A DNA stretch of 64,000 nucleotides from Streptomyces sp. TRM49041 (GTDB taxonomy: Bacteria > Actinomycetota > Actinomycetes > Streptomycetales > Streptomycetaceae). The stretch covers positions 40,180 through 104,179 of the forward strand of contig NZ_VSRY01000144.1 of assembly GCF_008271805.1 (NCBI RefSeq), written 5' to 3'. The notes beneath the pieces were generated by a model that was not told where the DNA came from, did no database searches, and was given only the letters and a program-made list of their open reading frames with translations. This document shows, piece by piece, positions 58,357 through 64,000 of this stretch. Each line of letters starts with the position of its first letter. Position 1 is the stretch's first letter. A program made the translations under genes and the position numbers.

Positions 58357-59181
58357 CTACGGCGTGACCGCGAAGTTGGCGAGGATCACGGCTGCCAGGT
58401 CCTCGTCGCCCTCGACCTTGATGCGGTCCGCGACCGCGGCCGGCTTCACGCGCCCGCAGGCGAGGCGTACGTATGTCTCCCAGTCCAGCGCGAACGTCAC
58501 CGCAGGCCCCAGCGACGGCGCCCCGTCGACCGTGCCACGGCCGTCGGCGTCGACGCGGACCGTACGCATGAACTCCACCGGGCCGCTCACGTCGAAGACG
58601 ACCGCCGTGTGCGGCGGCGCGCCCGCGTCCTTGGCGATGACCTTGGGGAGGACGGTGAGGAGGTTGTCGCGGGCGACGAGCGCGCCCGGAGAGTCGAGGT
58701 TGCCCGGCTTGTTGAGCGCGACGCGCAGGTCCTGCTCGTGCACCCAGACGTCGAAGGCCCGCATGCGGTAGGCCACTTCGAGGCTCTGCTCGGCGCCCAG
58801 CGGGGCACGTACCAGGGTGTCGGGGGAGCGGCTCTCGTTGCGCAGCATGCGGGCGCGGCGGATCAGGATGTACTCCAGCTCGGAGGTCATCTCCGGCGCG
58901 GTGTGGTGGCGCCGCACATCGACCTGCATCTCCATGTAGCGGGAGAAGTCACTCTGTACGTGGTACAGATCGCGCGGCAGCGAGTGAATCGGCCGCGGGT
59001 CGCCCAGCATCTCGCACTCCATGCCGATCACATGGGAGACGATGTCCCGGACCGACCAGCCGGGACACGGTGTGGCGCGGTTCCACTCGCCCTCGGGGAG
59101 CGGCTGCACCAGCTCGGCTATCGCTTCGATGGAGTGGGTCCAGGCGTCGGCGTAAGTCTGGAGGCTGGGATGGACGGTCAC
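58357..59181 (-). CDS. Mycothiol-dependent maleylpyruvate isomerase-family protein
   Basis: From the GTG at 59181 (gaggggt upstream) it has 274 residues. The N-terminal DinB-like four-helix domain has CPGWSVRDIVSHVIGMECEML, with a metal-type His, and MRAFDVWVHEQDLRVAL. A C-terminal SCP2-like part follows. The family includes mycothiol-dependent isomerases and detoxification enzymes of actinobacteria; the actual reaction is unknown. It is divergent from the amidase gene. Confidence 0.88.
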   Translation of the reverse strand: MTVHPSLQTYADAWTHSIEAIAELVQPLPEGEWNRATPCPGWSVRDIVSHVIGMECEMLGDPRPIHSLPRDLYHVQSDFSRYMEMQVDVRRHHTAPEMTSELEYILIRRARMLRNESRSPDTLVRAPLGAEQSLEVAYRMRAFDVWVHEQDLRVALNKPGNLDSPGALVARDNLLTVLPKVIAKDAGAPPHTAVVFDVSGPVEFMRTVRVDADGRGTVDGAPSLGPAVTFALDWETYVRLACGRVKPAAVADRIKVEGDEDLAAVILANFAVTP

Positions 59182-59351
59182 GGGACCCCTCGTGCGGCTT
59201 GGTACGCGGGCTGGGTGCTGTGGCAACTGCCGGGGGTCCGGGGGCGGTCCCCCGGAAGAGAACAGTACGCTCCCGGCAGGCACCTCGGCAGTGCTTTCGT
59301 GTGACGATCGTAGGCCCGTATTGACGGCTTCAACGCCAGGACGGTGGTAGT

Positions 59352-60146
59352 GTGCGCGCCTCTCTGCTCCAGATCGCGGTCAACCCGGACGAAACGGTCG
59401 ATGCGCGTCGGCGCCGGGCGGCCGCGCTCGTATGCGAACAGGCGGGGGCGGACCTGGTGGTCCTGCCGGAGCTGTGGACGGTGGGTGCGTTCGCGTACGA
59501 GTCCTTCGCGGCGGAGGCCGAGCCGCTGGAGGGGCCGACGTGCCGGGTGATGGCGGAGGCGGCTGCCGAGGCACGCGTGTGGTTGCACGCCGGGTCCATT
59601 GTGGAACGCGCCCCCGAGGGGCTGTACAACACGTCGCTGGTGTTCTCCCCGTCCGGTGAGCTGGTCCGTACGTACCGGAAGATCCACCGGTTCGGGTTCG
59701 ACCAGGGGGAGGCCGTGCTGATGTCGGCGGGGGACGAGCTGGTGACGGTGCCGTGCCCCGAACTGCCCTTCGGCCTGGCGACCTGCTACGACCTGCGGTT
59801 CCCCGAGCTGTTCCGGGGGCTCGTGGACGCTGGCGCGCGGGCTTTCGTCGTCCCGGCGGGGTGGCCGGCGCGGCGCCGTGAGCACTGGACGCTGCTGGCG
59901 CGGGCGCGGGCGGTGGAGAACCAGGCGTACATGCTGGCGTGCGGGACCGCCGGGACGCACGCGGGAGTGGAGCAGGCGGGCCACAGCGTCGTCGTGGACC
60001 CGTGGGGTGAGGTGCTGGCGGAGGCCGGGCGCGGGGAGGAGGTCCTGGCGGTGGACCTCGACCCCGCGAAGGTCGCCACGACCCGGGAGCAGTTCCCGGC
60101 CCTCAAGGACCGGGTCCTGGGCGTCACGGCGCCCAAGCGCGCGTAG
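59352..60146 (+). CDS. Carbon-nitrogen hydrolase (nitrilase superfamily)
   Basis: This 264-residue protein has the Glu-Lys-Cys triad: Glu in LVVLPELWTVG (near residue 40), Lys in RTYRKIHRFGF and Cys in LATCYDLRFPE. The C-terminal HSVVVDPWGEVLAEAG also fits. The class best matches omega-amidase/Nit2-like enzymes that hydrolyse small amides such as 2-oxoglutaramate. It is the last intact chromosomal gene before the mobile region. Confidence 0.91.
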   Translation: MRASLLQIAVNPDETVDARRRRAAALVCEQAGADLVVLPELWTVGAFAYESFAAEAEPLEGPTCRVMAEAAAEARVWLHAGSIVERAPEGLYNTSLVFSPSGELVRTYRKIHRFGFDQGEAVLMSAGDELVTVPCPELPFGLATCYDLRFPELFRGLVDAGARAFVVPAGWPARRREHWTLLARARAVENQAYMLACGTAGTHAGVEQAGHSVVVDPWGEVLAEAGRGEEVLAVDLDPAKVATTREQFPALKDRVLGVTAPKRA

Positions 60147-60296
60147 GGCCCGCCGCGTCCACGGGGCCCCTACGCGCGCGTAGTGCCGGACCGCCGGGCC
60201 GGGTGCCGGGTCGGCCGGGCGCCGGGCGGTCGGCCGGTCGGGCATCGCGGTCGGGCGCCGCGTTCGGGGCTCATCCAGGGATGGCACCCTTGACGC

Positions 60297-60437
60297 ATGA
60301 ACGCTGCCTCTCCCGCCCCGCGCCGTGCCCGTGTCCGTGCCCCAGAGCTGATCGGCAAGGGGGGCTGGATCAACACCGGCGGGAAGGACCTGAAGCTCGC
60401 CGACTTCCGAGGTCGCATATTGATCCTCGATTTTTGA
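60297..60437 (+). pseudogene. Thioredoxin/NHL-type protein gene cut by integration (5' part)
   Basis: The ATG at 60297 opens a frame of 46 residues beginning MNAASPAPRRARVRAPELIG and reaching LADFRGRILILDF, then TGA. The sequence matches the start of NHL-repeat thioredoxin-family proteins, where ILDF is followed by WTFCCVNC with the redox Cys pair. Here the frame stops right after ILDF and the DNA becomes unrelated and less GC-rich. The 3' part should lie beyond the element, outside the window. The ATG has no clear binding site and may be leaderless. Confidence 0.85.
60423..60437. other. Probable attachment-site junction (attL) of the integrated element
   Basis: Host homology ends around atcctcgat-tttt, and unrelated A/T-richer sequence (gaaaatagacaac) follows, leading to the integrase gene. 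The junction is inferred from where the disrupted coding frame stops making sense. The exact 2-base crossover cannot be set without the empty site or the right end. Confidence 0.65.
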
Positions 60438-60467
60438 AAATAGACAACAGAGCACCGAACTCTTCGC

Positions 60468-60480
60468 CACACTGAGTGTG
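60468..60480. promoter_or_regulatory. Palindrome directly before the integrase start
   Basis: CACACTGAGTGTG is a perfect inverted repeat around a central G and shares its last base with the GTG start of the integrase. It may bind the integrase or a repressor, or form part of the attP arm. Confidence 0.45.
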
Positions 60481-62030
60481 TGCACCAAGACACGATCTGT
60501 GATCTCTACCTCCGCCTGTCCCTCGACCGGGACGGCAAGACCGCAATCGAACGGCAGGAAGCCGACTGCCGTGCCTGGGCCGAGCGCAACGGACTGACCG
60601 TCCGCAAGGTCCACATAGACAGAGGGCGCTCCGGTTACAAGACCGTTGAGCGCAAAGGCTTCGACGCCGCGTTGGCGGCTGTCACGGCGGGCGTCGTCGG
60701 CACGCTGATCGTCTGGAAGCTGGACCGTCTGTCCCGCAAGGGGATCGGCCAGGTGGGCAAGGTGCTGGACGACATCGAGAAGGCCGGCGGCCGTCTCGTC
60801 TCAGTCGTGGACGGCCTCGATACCTCGAACGACTCGGCGCGCATGGTCGTCGCGATGCTCGCTGAGCTCGCCCGGTCCGAGTCGAAGAATCTCGGCACGC
60901 GTGTCGGACACGCGAAGCGCTACCTCCGCAGCAAGGGTCAGTGGATCGGCGGACAGCCTCCGTACGGGCTGCTCATCGACCCGAAGACCAAGAAGCTCGT
61001 TCACGACCAGGAGCACGCCGTCTACGCCCGGCTGATCGCAGATGAGGCGCTCGCCGGAACATCGTTGGTCAAGATCGCCCGACTCCTCAACGAGTACGAG
61101 ATCCTCTCGCCCCGGGGCGGGCAGTGGAACGCGGCCAGCATCATGCAGCTCCTGCGTTCCCCTGCGCTCGCCGGCCTGATGCCGGAGACCGAAAGCGTCG
61201 AGACGGATGACGGCGAGCGGAAGTACACAGGCAGGGTCTTCCCGTACCGCGATCCCGAGACGCTGGACACCGTCGAGATCGGCGAGGGGATCATCACGGT
61301 CGGAGAGCGTGAACAGATCATCCGCACGCTGGAATCCAGGACCTTCGTGCACGCAGGAAAGCGGCGGCCGAAGCCCGAGGGGACGGCGCTGCTCACAGGA
61401 CTCGTCTACTGCGCGGTTCCTGGCTGCGGTCGCCGGATGCACCGTGTGGGCGGCAGCTACCAGTGCATGGCTCGCCGTGCGGGCAACCAGTGCATCGGAG
61501 CGTCGGCGCTGGCTGAGGCTGTTGACCAGTACGTGACGGAACAGTTCCTCACCAAGCTACCGGCGCTCGAACCGGATGATCCGCTGCTTGTCGCAATCGC
61601 GGATCGCTGGGTGCACCGCGTGGACCCGGAGACCTTCGCGAAACGTGATGCGCTTACTGCCGAGATCCAGGATGAGGAAGCCCGCCTCGCCGATCTGGAG
61701 GACGCGCGATACGTGCGCGGTGAGTTCCGTGGCGCCGCAGCCGTGGAGCGCTACAACCGGCTTGCAGAGCGCCTGAGAGGGCGCATCGAGGGGCTTCGCA
61801 CCGATCTCCGAAAGCTTCCCATGCCGTCCGTGGACGTATCACCGATGCTTGACGGCCTCACCCTGCGTGAGGCGTGGGCTGACGCGACGAACGAAGACCG
61901 GCGAGGTCGGTTGTCACTTGCCATAGACCGGGTTGAGGTGAGCAAGGGGGTGCGTGGTCAGCGGATCATCCCCGAGCGGCGCATCCAGATCCATTGGGCG
62001 AAGCTGGCGGGCACTGACACCGCCGCCTGA
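60480..62030 (+). CDS. int: Large serine integrase (site-specific recombinase)
   Basis: This 516-residue protein has an N-terminal resolvase domain with the nucleophile Ser in LYLRLSLDRDG (near residue 14), ERQEADCRAWAERNGL and VWKLDRLSRKG. A recombinase domain (GGQPPYGLLIDPKT, IMQLLRSPALAGLM), a zinc ribbon (CAVPGCGRRM with CMARRAGNQC) and a coiled-coil region (about residues 400-445) follow. Such enzymes integrate phages and actinomycete conjugative elements into one attB. It starts 43 bases past the stop of the interrupted gene and points into the element. Confidence 0.95.
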   Translation: MHQDTICDLYLRLSLDRDGKTAIERQEADCRAWAERNGLTVRKVHIDRGRSGYKTVERKGFDAALAAVTAGVVGTLIVWKLDRLSRKGIGQVGKVLDDIEKAGGRLVSVVDGLDTSNDSARMVVAMLAELARSESKNLGTRVGHAKRYLRSKGQWIGGQPPYGLLIDPKTKKLVHDQEHAVYARLIADEALAGTSLVKIARLLNEYEILSPRGGQWNAASIMQLLRSPALAGLMPETESVETDDGERKYTGRVFPYRDPETLDTVEIGEGIITVGEREQIIRTLESRTFVHAGKRRPKPEGTALLTGLVYCAVPGCGRRMHRVGGSYQCMARRAGNQCIGASALAEAVDQYVTEQFLTKLPALEPDDPLLVAIADRWVHRVDPETFAKRDALTAEIQDEEARLADLEDARYVRGEFRGAAAVERYNRLAERLRGRIEGLRTDLRKLPMPSVDVSPMLDGLTLREAWADATNEDRRGRLSLAIDRVEVSKGVRGQRIIPERRIQIHWAKLAGTDTAA

Positions 62031-62065
62031 GCACCCGGGAAAGCCCCCGCCAGCAGCGGACAGGC

Positions 62066-62087
62066 GTGACGAAGTGACGGAATGACG
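62066..62087 (+). repeat. Left arm of a perfect 22-bp inverted repeat
   Basis: The arm is built from three imperfect direct repeats: gtgacgaa, gtgacggaa and tgacg. Its exact reverse complement is at 62148-62169. The 60-base spacer holds ATAGAA and TTCTAT (62108-62113, 62124-62129), which are complementary too. The structure lies just behind the integrase gene. Confidence 0.9.
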
Positions 62088-62127
62088 CTCCTGCCCGGTT
62101 ACCCCTTATAGAAGTGTTGTTGTTTCT

Positions 62128-62316
62128 ATGAGTGGATCAGAAGTAATCGTCATTCCGTCACTTCGTCACTCGGATGTGCGAAGTTCAGACGAAGCCCTCG
62201 CAGCGGCCCCGGCCCCAGCTCGGAAACCGCGCCCTGGGTGTGACGCCTTTTTGTGGGCCGTATGGGCCTTGGCCTGGGAATGCGTGCCACTAGAGGTTCG
62301 AGAACGGCCTAGTTAA
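62128..62316 (+). CDS. Possible small ORF (62 residues), doubtful
   Basis: An ATG at 62128 opens a frame MSGSEVIVIPSLRHSD and ends at the TAA 62314-62316. The first codons are made by the right arm of the 22-bp inverted repeat, and no ribosome binding site precedes the ATG. The product has no recognisable domain. It may be a chance frame; I list it because nothing else occupies this stretch. Confidence 0.25.
   Translation: MSGSEVIVIPSLRHSDVRSSDEALAAAPAPARKPRPGCDAFLWAVWALAWECVPLEVRERPS
62148..62169 (-). repeat. Right arm of the perfect 22-bp inverted repeat
   Basis: This is the exact reverse complement of 62066-62087, with the tgacg-type iterations now on the minus strand. The two arms could pair in single-stranded DNA or bind a protein at iterated sites. 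Confidence 0.9.
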
Positions 62317-62377
62317 CGCCCCTCTAGGCCCGCTGAAGGTCCTGTGAAACCGCTCGGCGGGCACTTCAACATCCCCG

Positions 62378-62427
62378 AGCCCCCACGCTCGCCACCCTCA
62401 CCGGGGCGGCAGGTGCGGGGGCTTTCT
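62378..62427 (+). terminator. Terminator-like hairpin downstream of the integrase region
   Basis: agccccc (62378-62384) pairs with gggggct (62417-62423), followed by ttctt; an inner cgcc/ggcg pair adds stability. It separates the integrase segment from the next small gene. Confidence 0.65.
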
Positions 62428-62537
62428 TGCATCCCGAGTCAGTTCAACCAGCTTGTCCGAAGGCCCTCTTGCACAGCCCAGCCGCAAGGGTGAAGCTCGT
62501 GCACGCTGGTGCAACCCACTCGACGGCGGGAGCGACC

Positions 62538-62652
62538 ATGACCCTAAAGTTCCTCGGCATCATTCCGAACACGCCGACTGACGAGTCTCCGACGATCTGG
62601 CTCCACGAGGAGACCGGCGATCTTCTGATTCAGTCGTACAAAGCGACTGAGG
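62538..62652 (+). pseudogene. Small actinobacterial gene (MTLKFLG type) truncated by an IS
   Basis: The ATG at 62538, with cgggag upstream, encodes MTLKFLGIIPNTPTDESPTI and then WLHEETGDLLIQSYKATEA. This matches the N-terminus of short Streptomyces proteins that begin MTLKFLG and usually precede an XRE/DUF6879-type gene. After about 38 codons the frame runs into the left terminal repeat of the IS. The remainder should lie beyond the right end of the window. Confidence 0.75.
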
Positions 62653-64000
62653 CAGGTGTGATGCGTGCTCAGCCCGTGAGACCGAGTTCGCGTAGAGCGT
62701 CGGCCGGGTGGTTGCGGTAGTGGTCGTGTGCGGCGGCGTTGTTCTTCCATCCGGCGAGGTGGGCGAGGCTGATCGCCAGGCTGCGGAAGGTGGCGAGGGC
62801 TCGGGGCAGACTGCCGGTGCGGGCCCGACAGGCGTCCTCTCCGAAGGTCACGTCTCTGATGAAGTGCTGGGATTCGATGGCCCATTGGTCTCTCACGCAG
62901 CGGGCGAGGATGGCCGCGTCGGCGGTCTGGACAGGTGCGGTGGTGATGCCGAGTTCGGCGTCCGCGTGGGTCTTTCCGTCGCCCCGGCCGGTGGTGTACC
63001 GCTCCACCAGCAGGGCATGGGTGGCGTGCGGGAAGTTGACCTGGCCGTCTTCCAGTGCCTGGACGCGGACGATGCGGGTCTCGTGGCGGCCGCTGTTGGT
63101 CTCCTCGGTACGGACCATGCTGATCTGCGGGTTCGTGGTCTCGTCCCAGTCGAGCGCGTCGAGCCGGGCGAACAGGGCGGCGCGGTTCTCCTTGACCGGG
63201 AAGAGTCCGAAGGCGCCGCGTCGGTGCAGGTAGCGGGCGTGATCGGCCACCGTGTGCAGGGCGTCGGCGGTCACGATCGCCCCGGTGATGTCGGCGATCA
63301 GGTCGAGGGCGGCGGTGAAGTGCACGGTCTCGTGGGGCTTGTGGCGCATCTCGCGCTGGGCGAGCATCACGCCGGGATCGACCTGGTAGACGCCGAGCAG
63401 GTGAAGCTGCAGGCCGTCGGCGTCGCGGGCGCCGCGAACCGTCTTGCCGTCCGCGGCCAGCTGCAGCAGGGGCGGATCTCCCGCGATTCCGGCCAGCGGG
63501 TCGGCGGCGTGGGTCTGTACGAAGGTGCCGACGGCCGCATCGAGTGCGTCGGCGTCGATCCGGGCAAGGGTGCGGGTGAGCGTGGTGGCCACCGGCAACT
63601 GCGCCGGATCACCGTCGGGGACTTCGAGTGCGGCCAGGATGCCGGCGCCCTGACCGTTCGCCCAGCGGATCACACCGCGCACCGAGCGCGCCCCGCACAG
63701 CAGGGCGCAGGCCACCAGGCCGAGCAGCATCGGGAGGGGGTGCGTGACCAGGTGCACAGAACGCGGGTCGGGCACGGCGTCGACCGCCTCCAGGAGCGAG
63801 GGGAGTTTCGCGGGCGTGCACAACTCCCCGACCCCGACGCCGAGTTGATCGGCGAGTTGACGAGAGGTGGGCAGGGTCGGGCAGGATGGCATACGGGCGC
63901 GGCCTTCACGATCTTGCGAGTGGAATCACATGATCATGACGGGCCGCGCCCTTCGACGTTCCCCTGCCCCCGTCCAAGATCCGAGCACGCATCACGCCTG
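62653..64000 (-). mobile_element. ISAs1-family insertion sequence
   Basis: The terminal inverted repeats are 18 bases: cagg-t-gtgatgcgtgctc at 62653-62670, and its reverse complement with one mismatch (c for t) at 63983-64000. The element is about 1,348 bases, normal for ISAs1, and holds one transposase gene. The right repeat ends exactly at the window edge, so the target duplication cannot be checked. Confidence 0.88.
62669..63892 (-). CDS. ISAs1-family transposase
   Basis: This 407-residue DDE transposase has the family features: DPRSVHLVTHPLPMLLGLVACALLCGARS, LAADGKTVRGARD with a catalytic Asp, IVTADALHTVADHARYLHRRG with the second Asp, and the late RDQWAIESQHFIRDVTFGEDACRART carrying the Glu. 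It appears full length and in frame, so the IS may be active. Its stop codon lies within the left terminal repeat. The translated tail is WKNNAAAHDHYRNHPADAL. Confidence 0.93.
   Translation of the reverse strand: MPSCPTLPTSRQLADQLGVGVGELCTPAKLPSLLEAVDAVPDPRSVHLVTHPLPMLLGLVACALLCGARSVRGVIRWANGQGAGILAALEVPDGDPAQLPVATTLTRTLARIDADALDAAVGTFVQTHAADPLAGIAGDPPLLQLAADGKTVRGARDADGLQLHLLGVYQVDPGVMLAQREMRHKPHETVHFTAALDLIADITGAIVTADALHTVADHARYLHRRGAFGLFPVKENRAALFARLDALDWDETTNPQISMVRTEETNSGRHETRIVRVQALEDGQVNFPHATHALLVERYTTGRGDGKTHADAELGITTAPVQTADAAILARCVRDQWAIESQHFIRDVTFGEDACRARTGSLPRALATFRSLAISLAHLAGWKNNAAAHDHYRNHPADALRELGLTG

Noticed and set aside
62378..62427. GC-rich hairpin as a tRNA or attachment site
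   Set aside because: No anticodon or T arm can be drawn. The short stem followed by T-rich sequence fits a terminator.

Overview
The window is high-GC actinomycete DNA. Gene content and order point to a Streptomyces chromosome in the conserved core near oriC. Markers are the block cyclophilin - rhomboid - crgA - DUF881 - class E sortases - pabA, the divergent fhaA-fhaB-PP2C-ftsW/rodA-pbpA-pknB operon, a parS site, DnaA boxes, and many GTG starts with 4-nt start/stop overlaps. The species cannot be named from sequence alone.

Layout. 1-7038: end of a DUF5324 gene, peptidyl-prolyl isomerase, rhomboid protease, crgA, a DUF881 protein, and three class E sortases with pabA and a one-helix protein between them. 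7020-7873: a foreign-looking patch, a mepB-family gene between two imperfect ~80-bp inverted repeats that are each the 3' end of an IS982-type transposase gene. 7965-16084 (minus strand): the growth and cell-wall signalling operon (FHA proteins, PP2C phosphatase, SEDS protein, class B PBP, PASTA kinase). 16504-19582: tRNA-Leu(CAG), a DUF2252 protein, a J-like protein, a rhodanese. 19610-31325: an acyl-CoA dehydrogenase behind a KstR-like operator, then the phenylacetate genes paaABCDE, paaN, a paaH-type dehydrogenase and a TetR (PaaR) regulator. Inside this block lie a DUF5819/HTTM membrane pair and an RNA methyltransferase. 31341-35603: an Lrp regulator and a first branched-chain 2-oxoacid dehydrogenase set (E1a, E1b, E2). 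35684-40717: a MobA-like/DUF6457 fusion, MoeA, a K+ channel, a quinone oxidoreductase and the proteasome activator Bpa. 40886-51172: a PadR-controlled FtsX-type ABC transporter, a secreted Pro/Ser-rich protein, two more Ser/Thr kinases and an APH-type phosphotransferase. 51598-60146: a second branched-chain dehydrogenase set, an orphan LuxR-type HTH protein, a small secreted protein, a GntR/MFS pair, a mycothiol-dependent-isomerase-like protein and a nitrilase-family amidase.

The right end is mobile DNA. A thioredoxin/NHL-type gene is cut after 46 codons. A large serine integrase starts 43 bases past its premature stop, so the junction is a likely att site. Behind the integrase come a perfect 22-bp inverted repeat made of short TGACG-type iterations, a truncated small gene, and a complete-looking ISAs1-family insertion sequence whose second terminal repeat ends on the last base of the window.

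Regulation can be read directly. The same 14-bp PaaR-type operator stands before paaA and between paaN and paaH, and a 13/14 copy stands before the first E1a gene. A KstR-like palindrome precedes the acyl-CoA dehydrogenase, and a PadR palindrome covers the start of its own gene. DnaA boxes and a parS site suggest that this stretch also serves chromosome replication and segregation. I found no CRISPR array, rRNA gene or secondary-metabolite cluster.
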